Shown here piece by piece: positions 31,100 to 42,065 of a stretch of 64,000 nucleotides of DNA. A model generated the notes under the pieces. It was not told the origin of the DNA and ran no database searches. It saw nothing but the letters and a program-made list of their open reading frames with translations. Location of the stretch: NCBI RefSeq assembly GCF_000471905.2, contig NW_006500347.1, forward strand, positions 4,052,658 to 4,116,657, read 5' to 3'. The DNA is from Amborella trichopoda (lineage: Eukaryota > Streptophyta > Magnoliopsida > Amborellales > Amborellaceae). The position numbers and the translations under genes are program-made. Numbering within the stretch: position 1 is the first letter of the stretch; the number at the start of each line of letters is the position of its first letter.

Positions 31100-31636
31100 A
31101 TGAGCCCTAGTAATTGCTTCATTTTCATCCCCCTCCTGTTGCTCATCTTCATTAGTTCTCTATCTTCTACATTTGCATGGAACCAGAGTCACCCAACAAA
31201 TTCTTCAGCCCAAACCATGAGTTTGGGCAGGTCACCTTGGCTAGAGAAGGCTGGAAAGCCTAGACAAAGTGGGTGTTGGAAGAGGCCATGGATATGTAAA
31301 ATGCAGGAAGAGAAGGGGCCGGGGAAGGGGAAGAGGAAGATGAGATGTTGCAAGAACCGATGCGTGGATGTAAGCTCTGACATGACCAATTGCGGCCTCT
31401 GTGGAGTGAGGTGCCCCTTCTCTTGGCATTGTTGCAAAGGGATTTGCATAGACACTAATGTGAATCCCTTCCATTGTGGTAAGTGTTCGCACAGGTGCCC
31501 TATTGGGGCCCTTTGCTTCTATGGTATGTGTGCTTATGCACAGCCCCTCCCACCCTTCCCCTTCCCTTTCCCTCCCAAGCCACCTCTTCCCCCCTTTCCA
31601 AAGCCTCCCAAGCCTCAACCCCCATCACTTAAATAG
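31100..31636 (+). CDS. STIG1: STIG1-type secreted cysteine-rich protein with proline-rich tail
   Basis: 178 residues, intronless. A signal peptide (1-26, LLLLIFISSLSSTFA) is followed by a basic variable region and the STIG1 domain (about 82-146): RCCKNRCVDVSSDMTNCG, CGVRCPFSWHCCKGICID, CGKCSHRCPIGALCFYGMC, with the regular Cys pattern of the family. STIG1 proteins are apoplastic peptides or precursors (stigma exudate, pollen-tube growth, the GRIM REAPER stress signal). The odd part is the C-terminus: after CAYAQ come about 30 residues that are almost only Pro, Phe and Lys (PPFPFPFPPKPPLPPFPK), resembling extensin/proline-rich wall proteins, which ordinary STIG1 members lack as far as I know. 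AATAAA at 31924-31929 could end the transcript. The STIG1 call is firm; the exact member is not. Confidence 0.9.
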   Translation: MSPSNCFIFIPLLLLIFISSLSSTFAWNQSHPTNSSAQTMSLGRSPWLEKAGKPRQSGCWKRPWICKMQEEKGPGKGKRKMRCCKNRCVDVSSDMTNCGLCGVRCPFSWHCCKGICIDTNVNPFHCGKCSHRCPIGALCFYGMCAYAQPLPPFPFPFPPKPPLPPFPKPPKPQPPSLK

Positions 31637-32165
31637 CAAACTTTAGTTTATATATACAGGGGAGTTTAGTTTATGCGTAAGTCAAAAGTTAAAAGTTAAG
31701 ACCTTTTCCAGCCCACCTCTCTTGGGACGACCCTGCTTAGACAGGACTAGCACTGGATTACCACTTTTATATTGAGAAGTTTAGTTTATATATATATATA
31801 TATATATATTCGATTACGGAATTTATTGTTAGATAGTTGTAATTGAAGAATATCTAGTATGAACTATCATATTGCTTTGTATTGGCATCCCATATTGTCA
31901 TAAATATAAGTTCATCTATAGAAAATAAAGTTAGGTTCCTTTGTAGGGTGACCCATGTGCCAGGGGATCATATGGAAGGTTCATTTTGTTATCTTATGAA
32001 ATTTGTAATTTTCATTGCATTCGTGTATTTATAACATTAATGTGCGTCTAAGCAAGTAGATCAATTTGTTGACTATGGGGGAGGTTCTTTAAAAAGTGAA
32101 GGTAGTTATTAAACTCACATCCTTAATTTGGTTCATCAATTCCCAGCGATCTAGCATTTTAGTAA
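31637..32165. other. 3' flank of the STIG1-type gene
   Basis: A (TA)n run lies at about 31789-31809. Otherwise nothing recognised. Confidence 0.45.
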
Positions 32166-32553
32166 GGGTGCGGTTTGTATACTCTAAATAATTAAAGTAA
32201 AACGCACATTCAAATAGTGTCGAGAAATGTAGTTTCAGTACTGGAAATCTTTGTGATAGCTTTAAATTATATTTTCATCTATAATTATAAAATTTCAAGC
32301 TTAAAAAGTAGTGTAGGTCGAGCAGATCTATAAAAACTTGAAAATTTTAAAAATTGACGGTAAAAAAATACATTATAAGATGCACTATTTCCAAAACTTG
32401 AAATCTATTTTTTTTTTTCATGTCCATGTATCTTGATGTCGAGATGATCAATTTGAGAATATTTGAGCATCAAAATAACCTCTTTTATTGAAATTTTTGA
32501 GGTTCTCTCTAATTTGATTGTTTAGAGCCTCAGCTCTATATAAAACCTTTTCC
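32166..32553 (+). mobile_element. MITE family M1, copy d
   Basis: Starts GGGTGCGGTTTGTATACTC, ends CTATATAAAACCTTTTCC. Flanks TTTTAGTAA (32157-32165) and TTTTAGAAA (32554-32562) agree at eight of nine. Confidence 0.88.
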
Positions 32554-32727
32554 TTTTAGAAATGCATCCATTGTTCATATGTTGGCTATTACTTGCCATG
32601 GTTTGTACCATTTTCTTAGTCCTCTTATTTCTTTTTCTTTGCAAACTTTCCATTGTATTACTCCCACCGATGTGGCCATCTCGTAGTTCCATTTAAGGAT
32701 GATTTGCCGGGTATTTCAAATAAGCGA

Positions 32728-33115
32728 AAAGATTTTATACTCCCATTGGGGTATACTATCTATCTACTCTCTCGGGTGAAATTTGCACAGGGATATTTTA
32801 GATCTCAAATGTTGGGGATGTGAACTTCAGATCCTCGCAGCTAAGCTTGAAGGAAAAAAGAAAAAAAAAGAAGAAGAAGGACTCTCACCCGCCTAAAAAG
32901 AATGACGTCCCAAAATTGCAATAGAATCATCCAATATTTGAAGGGAATGAACTAGACATTCAAGAACTCAAAATCCATTTTTTTTTCTATGAAAACAATC
33001 ATCCATTTATAATTAGATGGATCTCAAATTTTCAAATAAAAAAGAAAAAAAAAAAATACTTCTTCCCTAGGGATTAAACGCATAGTATTCTCATGAGGGA
33101 GCATAATATGATCGC
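32728..33115 (+). mobile_element. MITE family M4-related element
   Basis: Ends read 'ttatactcccattggggta' on the left and 'catgagggagcataatatga' on the right, matching the M4 terminal words GCTCCCTC/GAGGGAGC in inverted orientation. The core is diverged from the other copies, so the family link rests on the ends. Confidence 0.45.
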
Positions 33116-33168
33116 TCAAGAAATCTTTTTGTCACCCGCCGTACATGCTCTGCTTCCTCGGCTAAAGA

Positions 33169-33408
33169 GGGTGAGGTTTGCATAAGGTGCCCACCTTATA
33201 ATATACAAGTAAGGCGTGTCTCTAAAATATTACCGAAAGATACAGTTCCACTATCGGAAATCTTATGGTATATCCACGTTCATCCTAAATTATGAAATTT
33301 AGAATTCAAAAAATAGTGTAGATCGAGCATATCAATAAATATTTAAAAATGTTGAAAATAAGCAGTCGAGATAACTTGTTACAAGATGTATTATTTTTAG
33401 TACTTGAA
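33169..33408 (+). mobile_element. MITE family M1, copy e, truncated by the LINE
   Basis: Begins GGGTGAGGTTTGCATAAGG and contains the M1 phrases GTGTAGATCGAGCATATCAA and 'tgttacaagatgtattatt'. It stops where the poly(T) of the minus-strand LINE starts, and the right half is not found on the other side, so the LINE insertion or a later deletion removed it. Confidence 0.65.
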
Positions 33409-36400
33409 AATTTTTTTTTTTCCTTTTTTTTTGACCAATATCATTAATTTTATTAGAAACTAATCAAAAGAGATTACATGATTAGAAACAAAGAGTGAAG
33501 GAAAAGAGATCCCCCCTTTAGCCAGATAGTCAGCCACATTGTTTGCCTCTCTATAAACATGCGAAAAGAACAAAGTACCTATAGCTGCCAAATCCATGAC
33601 TTGCAACGACACAGACTGTAACTCCCAGGGGGCTTTTTGTTCCAAGCAACCCCATTTGATCACATTTAATGAGTTCTCCTCATTGTGTAGCTAGAATTAA
33701 AATCTTTCTCAAAGAAGATCTTCAGTCCATATAATAGAGCACTTAATTATGTAAAATTAGCAGTATTGCTTCCAATTGGTCCGGTAAATGAGAAAACGAC
33801 ATTACTATAGCAATCACGTAGAATCCCACCAATACCAGCCGGCCCTGGGTTACCAAAAGAGCTTTCATCAAAATTTAGCTTGTAAGAGCAATCCACACAC
33901 TTCTTGCTCTAGATTTGCTAAGACTGAGAAAGAACAAAATGTTCAGATTGGCCATCACATCTACCTTACTAATACCCCAGCCTTCTTTATGCACAGATAA
34001 CCAAGCCCATATAGTAGATTTACAAACATGGATCAAGAGTTCAAAGGAGCAAACAGTTCCATCAAAAGTTCTTCTATTCCTTCCTTTCCATACTTCCCAA
34101 AGAATAGCCCTATCGAAATTTTCCAAATAATACGCCCTGTTTTAGGAAGAAAATGAACTTTAAGTGAGGAAACAATTTCCCCTATGGACCGTGGAAATGG
34201 CATGGAAATACCAACCGACCCAAGATGCCAATGCCACAATCTCATAGTGAAGGGACAATGAATCAATAAATGAGTTCCATTCTTGACATCCTCCTTACAC
34301 AATAAACAAACATTAGGTAGAATTTTCCCTCTCTTGATCAGGTTATCAACTGTGAGAATTTATCTTGTGCCGCCAACCAAATGAAGATCTGCACCTTGTG
34401 TAGGATTGGCCATTTCCAAACTTGTACAATATAATTACAAGACCATCTCCATCTTTCATGAAAGAATAAATTATAGCAAGATTTCACAGAGAACACACCA
34501 TCAATTTCTATTTCCTAAATTAATTCATCTTCACCAGCATTGGAGACATAAACTTTGTCTAATATTTCCATAAGTTGACACCATTGAGCAAGGTGTTCAT
34601 TACTCAGTCGCCTATAAGCAACATATATATGTCCCAAGAGACACTCATGCCTTTCCTTTCTATTGCTTCACTCACTTTCAAATCAGGTTGGGTAACTAAT
34701 TTAAAAAGGTCCAGAAAAGCTAATTTTAAAGGATAGTCTCCCAACCACTTATGGTGCCAAAACGAGATTTGCTCCCTATTTCCGACAGTCCATCGAAAAT
34801 ACCCAGAGATCATCGGTCTACAACTTAAAATGGATTTCCACAATGGTGACAAATTCTTCCCTCTTCCACTCCCCAACCACAATTGCGATTTATCCAAACC
34901 ATACTTTGCATCTAAGATTTGGTACCAGCAGTGGTCCTTCAAATGGATATTGCGCCACCACCACTTGTTTGAAGCACTTGGTTAAAAATTTTAATTTTTT
35001 GAATTCCCAAGCCTCCTTCTTTCTTAGGGGTGCACACTCTATCCCATCTCAACAAATGATACTTTCTATTCCCATCAAAGGAACTCCACAAAAAATCCCT
35101 CATCATTTTTTTCAATTTTTTTCATACTGAGCTTGGAGTGGAGTTTAAAGACATCTGGTAAACCGGTAAATTAGCCAAACAAGAGCGAAGCAGGGTTACT
35201 CTACCCCTTAAAGATAAATATTTTGGCTTCTATAAATCTAGCTTCAACTGTACTCTTTCCAAAATCTTATCCCAAACCGAAATAGATAGTTTGGATCAGA
35301 AATAGGAATACCAAGGTAAACAACAAGAAAGAAACCAACTTTGAAACCAATCGTGTCAGCCAAAGCCTCAACTTCTACAAGGTCGCAGTTGATACCAATA
35401 ATTGAGGATTTGTTAAAATTGACTTTGATACCCAATGTCACCTCACAACATTCCAGGTATCTTGCTATATTCCTCACTTGCAAACTATCAGCATCACAGA
35501 AGATTAAAATATCATCAACATATTGCAAGTGAGAAATAACGATTGAGGAATTCACAATCTTAAAATCAGCAAACAAACCAGCTTGTTCAACCTTAGAAAT
35601 CATCATGCTAAAGCATTCAGCACAGATAGTGAATAAGAATGGGGACAACAGATTTCCTTGACATATTCCTCTAGAGGCCATAAAAAGCCAATAGGGCTTC
35701 CCTTATAAAGTACCGAGAAGTGGGCTAAAGATAGGCATCGCCACATCCAACTCAACCATCTATTACCAAACCCCATCCTTTTCATAATTTTCAAAAGAAC
35801 CCCCCCCCCCCCACTTCACTCTATCACAGGCCTTCTCCATATCTAATTTAAGCATCACCCCTGGCTTTTTCTCCAACACCCTAGAATGAATAGATTTATG
35901 TGCTAACAAAACACTATCCATGATTTGCCGTTTTTCAATAAAAGCCGCTTGCGTGCTGGAAATAAGGAGTGAAAGCACCCCTTTCAACCTTTCAACCAAA
36001 ACTTTTGCAATTATCTTATAAAGGCTAGTGAGAAGGCTAATTGGTCTGACATCCAAAATACCTGATATAACTGATTTCTTTGGAATTAATGCCAGGAAAG
36101 TTGCATTTACCCTACAAAACACATGCCATGTGATTATGAAACCCCTTACCATTTCTAGCAGCTCTCCTTTAACCAAATCCCAAAATTAATGGAAAAAGGC
36201 TAAAGGGAAACCATTGGGTCCTAGAGCCTTATCACCAAGGATAACAAAAACAGAAACCTTCAACTCTTCTAAAGTCACATATCTTTCCAGAAAGATTTGC
36301 ATATTACTAGGAAGCATTATAAAAGGAACTTTTTGGAGGTTTGGAGTAAAAGACACTTCTTTAGAGAAGACATTTTTGAAATGGTTGATCAAAGCTGACT

Positions 36401-36900
36401 TAATAGCTTGATCATCATCAACATCAGTCCTAAGGAAAGTCAATCCAGACAGGTAATTCTACCTTCTCCTAGCATTAGCAATTGCATGAAAGAATTAGAT
36501 ATTTAGATCCCCTTCCTTGAGCCATTTAAATCTCGACCTCTGTCTCCCATAAACTTCTTCAGCTCTTCGTATATCATACAATTCTTTTAGTTTCTCATTC
36601 CTCTCCAAAAACAATTGTTCAGTGAAGGAACCATTATCTTGAATCTTCTAATCCAAATATTCTATATCCACTAACACCTTTTTCAAATTCTTTTTGAGTC
36701 CACATGATTATCCTTCTTCCAACTAAGCAATTTACGCTAGACAATCAACAGTCTATTTGTGTAGTTGAAAGTCCATAGTACCTTCAATCACACAATTAGT
36801 CCACGCTCCCAAACTCGAAAGTTCTATACTAATTTCAATAAAAATTCCAACCTTCTCACTAATGGATCTCGACAAGCAAAGCACTTTCTATTTTAATATT
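33409..36900 (-). mobile_element. L1-type LINE, 5'-truncated, degenerate, with RNase H
   Basis: Read on the minus strand from 36900 down: the pre-RT linker (VYGRQRSRFKWLKEGD at about 36520), RT blocks ([77 protein letters not shown] at about 35511-35525), zinc-binding RT-associated domain (WLGSGRGKNLSPLWKSIL, ISFWHHKWLGDYPL, CKEDVKNGTHLLIHCPF), and an RNase H end (HVYREANNVADYLAKGG at about 33500-33560). The 3' end is a poly(A) tail seen as poly(T) at 33409-33431. Several frameshifts and a poly-C tract (about 35799-35812) break it. The endonuclease is missing. Confidence 0.92.
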
Positions 36901-37218
36901 TTATCAGAAACTAATACAATACAAGCATAAAGTTCCACTTGCCCATTACTTATATCATCCTATTCTAAGGATAATTTTTTTTTTTGGGTGAATAAGCAGC
37001 CAAAAGTTAAAAGAAAGAATCACAATATCAGTTGACTTTAGCCAGTAAACATTCATCTTGAATAACAGAAGCACCTCTCATAATTACAAATATTGGTTAA
37101 AACAAAACAAATAGCAAGAAATCTTAGGGTACAGTATTATAAGTGGCAAGGTGCCACGATCTCCCGTTTAGCACTGATTCACATAAATAAAAAGAAAGAA
37201 ATAGAATATCAAACTCAC

Positions 37219-38557
37219 CATTTTCCCAGAAACGAATGTTAATGATGTGGTTTTTGGCTCTCGTATTCGCATGATACATGCTGCAAAATGCTGACAAGCA
37301 CAAGAACATAAAAACTTATGAAAAAGGAAGCACTTCACAACAACTCTTCACAACAACTCAGGTATTAGTAGGCACAGAGCTTTGAGGACCTGAAAAATTA
37401 AATCACTGATGGATCACTTTACATACCTTGGAATTGTACTAAGCATTGCTATGGCCTTAAGGTCCAACTTGCAATCCAAATTCAGTACTGCGACAACATT
37501 CCTATATTTGAAATTAAAAACCCATCCATTTAGAATATTTATTTTTGGCAAATTTAAGTGCACATTTCAACTCAATAAAGAACCAAGAAGATCACAAGTA
37601 GGGGTTAAAATGGATAAAGTACATTGAGTTCCACTCTGAGATATTTGTCCTTTAACTAGGTATTAATTTAATCAACTAAGGATCCAACTTATAGATACTC
37701 CCTTATGAAAAAGAAATAAAAGAAAAGAGAAATAAAATTTCCAGCAACCAAATGAATTGGGAAGTATAATAAAAAACGTTTACGATATAATCATACTCAC
37801 AAACCAACCTAAGTACATTGCATTAACTGTTTATAATTGTTTATTTAGGGATTGTACACTATATGACCGTTTACCTTTGGTACAAGAAGGTCACAACTTG
37901 TCTTAGCTATGTGAAATAAGGCAGCTGGGGGTACTTAATTTCTTCACACAAAGCCCAAGAAAATTTTCTCCGACTTTGAGTAATGGCAATGGCACACCTC
38001 CGGTCACCTGATTTCGCATTTGACAGTTATAGGCAATTGTGATCTTTTTAGACCAAAGGTAGATGTATTGTATACTTTCCCATTTCTTTATTACCTTTGA
38101 GGATACAACATGAATCGTATAGGAACATTAGTTGAAAAGTACATAACTTAAGTCTATTGAAGTATTGGTTACAAGGGAGACTGATAGACTATAAAATGAG
38201 TAACTTGGATTAAAACTCTTTTGAAGAACTCTATCAGATTATACAACTATTTCCTGTCGGACTTGGAGTATTCGGACAGGTGTGACTTTAGCTCGGGCCC
38301 TTGGGGAGTTGGAGCCCGAGTCTAACTAACAAACATTGCAGCAACCTAATGACAAAAGCGCTGCTAACTAAGCACACGAACACCTTGAGCTAACATAGAG
38401 ATTAAGAAGCCATTGAGACAACAATGTTCTATCAGATTGGAGTTTAAACAAGAGTAAAGACGTCGAAGGCGGAGATGTACATAATGGTGGGTTCTAAACC
38501 AGAAGGACGCCAAGAGAGATCCGCAAGTTGTTCTTCCTCCACAATGTTACAATCCAT
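37219..38557 (-). pseudogene. TBP: TATA-binding protein gene fragment (exons 1-3 with introns)
   Basis: Exons at 38481-38557, 37427-37501 and 37219-37290. Exon 1 gives MDCNIVEEEQLADLSWRPSG then LEPTIM (TBP start: SKHPSGIVPTLQ); exon 2 NVVAVLNLDCKLDLKAIA (TBP: NIVSTVNLDCKLDLKAIA); exon 3 [19 protein letters not shown] and VSGKM (TBP: [24 protein letters not shown]). Splice sites AT|GTACAT, TATAG|G, AAG|GTATGT, CAG|CAT and ATG|GTGAGT are kept at positions typical of plant TBP genes. Exon 2 lost about six codons before YNSK with a frameshift, and all exons after SGKM, including the whole second TBP repeat, are absent. It is a non-functional genomic copy, not a processed one. An M2 MITE lies in intron 1. 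Confidence 0.88.
37848..38081 (+). mobile_element. MITE family M2, copy 1, in intron 1 of the TBP fragment
   Basis: Left end GGGATTGTACACTATATGAC; right end, reversed, GGGAAAGTATACAATACATC. Flanks GTTTATTTA and ATTTCTTTA agree at seven of nine. Shares TTTACCTTTGGTACAAGAAG and the 'aattgtgatctttttagac' side with the 59.1-kb copy. Confidence 0.75.
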
Positions 38558-40582
38558 TGTCATACAAATAAACTTCCAAAATCTCCCTTTTCCAGACCTA
38601 AAAAAAAAGAACCAACAAAAAAAGATTAACAAATTGCAAGTTTCAAAGATTTGTCACAAGTATGTTATTCTAACAGGCTTATTCAAACTAACGGAACCAC
38701 ATAGAAAAGAAATTATTCTTTCTCAAATGACTCTAGAAATAATCCCTCATTTCAATGGATAAAACGCATGGAATTGTTTGAAATTAAAAAAAAACCATGG
38801 CACTAACACCTTTAAACTCAGGCAAAGCTAAAGCCCATGACAACAACTAAGATACACTCACATAAAGTTAGAAGGGCTGTTTATCAGAACTAACTTTTGA
38901 ACAACCTAAGATGGTAAATATTGATTAGACTATTTTTTGTTTCCTCATATGACAAGAAACATGCATATCACAAACTAAGAAGAGTCTCCGTTTATCATTT
39001 GGCAATCAAGTAAACAGAATATTAAGGTATCAAGGCATTTCCCTTAAGGTCATGAAGACTCTTTTACCATGTCATCTCTGTATTAAGTTCATCTTTGTCC
39101 AATCTCTAATACATATAATTTGAACTCACATCCCTATGGTGTAAAACATATCTACTTATAACCGATTCATTAGTTGAGAACTGTTCCTTCAAGAACACTT
39201 GATTGAGATGTCCCTTTAATGGGTTCAGTTCAGAACTCCCATACCTATATAATCTCTATGTTCCTGTGGAGAACAATAGTTGTTTTTTCAAAGTTCAGAT
39301 GGTTGAGAACCAAGAGGCAATTAACCCACAACAATACACCGTAACCAATAATGATATGCACTCTAAAACTTGGCTGGGGCCCTGGACTGAACTTGTGGCC
39401 GGAGCCGAGTTACTTGGCCGAGTCCACTTGAACTCAGCTCGCAACTCCAAAAATTGTCTAGTTCTTTCCTACCTAATTCCCATCTCAATCGATGATCTAG
39501 ATCAGAAATCGCCTAGTTTTAAAACACTAGTATACCTTAATCTGTTTAAAACACTACTCTCTCTCTCTCTCTCTCAAGATAGAAACATGTTGTTCAACAT
39601 TTAAAAAAAAAAAAGACTTATTCTCTCTAAACAAGCTGCGATATAATAGCATAGAAAGTTATATTGGTAATTTTTTTAAGACTAAATACCCATGTATAAA
39701 TATTGGAATTTGAGATATTTTCTGTTTCTGAAAATGTAAAAATTGAGATAGTTTCTCCCTTTAAACTTTTTTAGATGGTTTCAGTGTCTAAATTTTTTGA
39801 AATAGTTTTTCTGTAAAACTTAAAATTTAATTTAGTTCTCTCTTTAAAATATTTATTAATAATTTCCCTCTCTAAATATTCTTTTCTCTATTAAAAAAAT
39901 TCAATTTTCAAATTGTTTTTCTCTCTAAAATTTTTGAGAAATCTGTCTCTAAAATTTGAATTTTGAGTTAGTTTTTTTCTCTAAAAATTTTAAGATAGAT
40001 TCTCTCTAAAAGCTATGAGATAATTCTCCATCTAAAGCTTGAAATTTAGTACAATTTCTCTCTTGAAAATCATCCATATTTAACAAGAACCAACAAAAAC
40101 ATGTACTAAATGAGAAACCAAGAATTGAGGTCAACTTTTTGAAAAAAAAAACTAGAAACCAAGGATTAACAGGTGAAGCGGAGAATTAAGAAGAAAAGAT
40201 CTTTCTTTGAAAATCCAAATTGAAATGTGAAGAATGCAAATCCTACGGACTTGTAAGTTCTCTAATTTATTTTGCCGAAACCTTTGAAATGTCTCAACTC
40301 AAAATAATATCTCAAACTAACAAAATGTGCAAACTCAAACTTCCGATGATCTCAACTCAATCCAACTCGATCTCCTTTTTTCTTCTTCTTTATGGGTAGC
40401 AGCTCTACTGCTACCGTTTTTTGTTTTTGTTTTGACAAGCATAAGGTCCTATTCAGTAAGAGATAATAATCAAACCCATAAACATCACTTCTCCAAAAGT
40501 CCAAATAAGAAAAGAATAAAAAACCAAACTGCTACACGTCTAAAACGTCGGAAAATATAAATTATATCCCCTCTTCTCATCA
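38558..40582. other. Spacer between captured gene fragments
   Basis: No further gene piece recognised. GC-rich words like those of hAT-type MITE ends appear at about 39370-39450 (GGCCGGAGCCGAGTTACTTGG); a similar patch lies inside TBP intron-side sequence at about 38290-38325. From 39660 to 40080 runs a series of 'ctctctaaaa' words spaced about 30-40 bp, a degenerate repeat. A (CT)n run lies at 39558-39575. Confidence 0.45.
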
Positions 40583-40790
40583 TTAGCACTTGACCTCCTT
40601 CAAGCCGTAAGCAAAATACAAGAATGTGAGATCACTTACACCTTCCTTATAGTATACAAATACCAAGCCAGAATCATCATGAATGCTCTCCCCAACGAAA
40701 AATTGAAGGTCCTTTAGTTTTTCGAGTAAATATTTGGTTGGCCCCTTATTTAGAATAAAAGCTTGGAGATTACCTAATGGAAGCTTTGAT
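40583..40790 (-). pseudogene. TCTP: Translationally controlled tumour protein (TCTP) C-terminal fragment
   Basis: The minus strand reads [38 protein letters not shown] and [12 protein letters not shown] followed by TAA at 40583-40585. This is the well-known C-terminus of plant TCTP (FFVGExMHDDS..[23 protein letters not shown]). About 66 codons match; upstream, [17 protein letters not shown] still resembles the preceding helix, then similarity stops. The first two-thirds of TCTP are absent, so this is a truncated copy. The open frame suggests it is fairly recent, though several normally conserved residues have changed (A to V in VFVYY, P to L in DLTF). Confidence 0.88.
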
Positions 40791-40869
40791 TGACTGCTGT
40801 TGCGGAATTGAAAGCAATAAAAACTGATTTTGGAGTCTTTATTTTTCAGATCTCTCTTTAACCGTAGCA

Positions 40870-41155
40870 CTTGCTTCTTGATAAACTTCTACCTCCCTCT
40901 TCAATCGATTAACAAAAAAAGGGCAGGCATCTCTCCCTTCTTCTCTCAGCTACCCACTAAGAATCGAACACCCCAGAATCAGAACCCAAACCAGAGAGCT
41001 CTGAGCAAACCCTTGAAAGCAATGTCGTCAATTTAAAAACGAGACTATACGCTAATAATTTTCCATGGACTTGCACTTCAAAAGATATTAAGAACCTCTT
41101 TCAACATTGTGGGGCAGTAATAAACATTGAGGTGGGAGAAACTATATCGAAGAAA
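40870..41155 (+). pseudogene. Chloroplast RNA-binding protein fragment (transit peptide plus start of RRM)
   Basis: The plus strand reads a transit-peptide-like [20 protein letters not shown] then, after a frameshift near 40970, an acidic linker (ESNTPESEPKPESSEQTLES) and RLYANNFPWTCTSKDIKNLF followed by QHCGAVINIEV. The last part is the first half of an RRM (RNP2-like LYANNFP, then the loop before RNP1) as in plant cpRNP-type proteins (LFVxNLPWxxxxxDIxxLFxxCGxVxxVEI). It stops at a TGA after SKK, before RNP1. Assignment to the chloroplast 28-33-kDa ribonucleoprotein group is by pattern memory. Confidence 0.7.
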
Positions 41156-41520
41156 TGAGATATTTGGGAGAAACGAGAGATTTGGGAGGACCTAACACCT
41201 AAGATTACCAAAGGTTTTACCAAAGCAATGTTACCAAAGGTTTTTCGCCTAAAAAATTGTTCGACATCAAACACCTGAGGTGAACTGCTGATGCAAAGGT
41301 ATTAACCGTTGCAAATATTTTTGGAGAAGTATTTGCGAGATCTGCCGATGCAAAGCTTTAGGCAACGGGTACTATCACCGATGGATCACAACTACAACAA
41401 TTTGTTGCCATAAATAGTAGCGAGCGATGCGTGATGAGATACCTTATAGAGAGAAATTAGGCATACTTTGTAGAGATTTTTTTTTTTTTGAAGAATTTTT
41501 GTTTTTGAAGACGGATCAAT
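41156..41520. other. Spacer between RRM fragment and LTR
   Basis: Contains two GGTTTTACCAAAGCAATG-like/ACCAAAGGTTTT phrases (about 41208-41245) as a short local repeat. No gene recognised; part may be internal sequence of the minus-strand LTR element. Confidence 0.4.
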
Positions 41521-42065
41521 GCTCTGATACCATGTTAAAATTCGTAGGGGCATACATAGATAGGAATTGAATAGAGAATGTGATACCATGTTAAAATTCA
41601 TGGGAGCATACATGCATAGACATTGAATGGAGAATAGAGAGAGAAGAAGATAGAACACATCATTTACATGGTTCAGGCCAAAGCCTTACGTCCACGGATC
41701 CAAAGCCCAACAGGCTACATCTTTACTATTTTGGATAATGTTTACATCAATTAATACTTCTATATATAGAGGACAATCACATGAGATAAATATGGTATGT
41801 AAATAGTAAGAGGCTTTATCACCAAACTAACTTGATGACCTAGTAACTTTGACTTGGTCTCTTCTTATCTTATAGATACCTAATCTTATCAAAGATATAT
41901 ACCCATACATCCATAATGGTGTATATCAATATGAACCCGAGATATCCTTATCCTAACAGCAATGAGGTCTCTTATCTTATAGATACTTAATCTTATCAAA
42001 GATATATACCCATACATCCATAATGATGTATATCAATATGAACCCTAGATATCCATATCCTAACA
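41521..42065 (-). mobile_element. Copia-type LTR with primer-binding site, minus orientation
   Basis: GCTCTGATACCA at 41521-41532 is the reverse complement of TGGTATCAGAGC, the initiator-Met primer-binding site of plant copia elements. It directly abuts TGTTAAAATTC; on the minus strand the LTR therefore ends ...TTTTAACA and starts TGTTAGGATATGG at 42065. Two internal duplications occur: period 56 at 41525-41636, which repeats part of the primer-binding site, and period about 106 at 41860-42070. The internal domain, expected below 41521, is not recognisable. Confidence 0.75.

Noticed and set aside
31189-31618. Two minus-strand frames of 88 and 125 codons
   Set aside because: Antisense shadows of the STIG1-type gene.
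40327-40560. 77-codon frame with a hydrophobic segment, next to TCTP
   Set aside because: No similarity to TCTP or any family I recognise; composition is typical of chance AT-rich frames.
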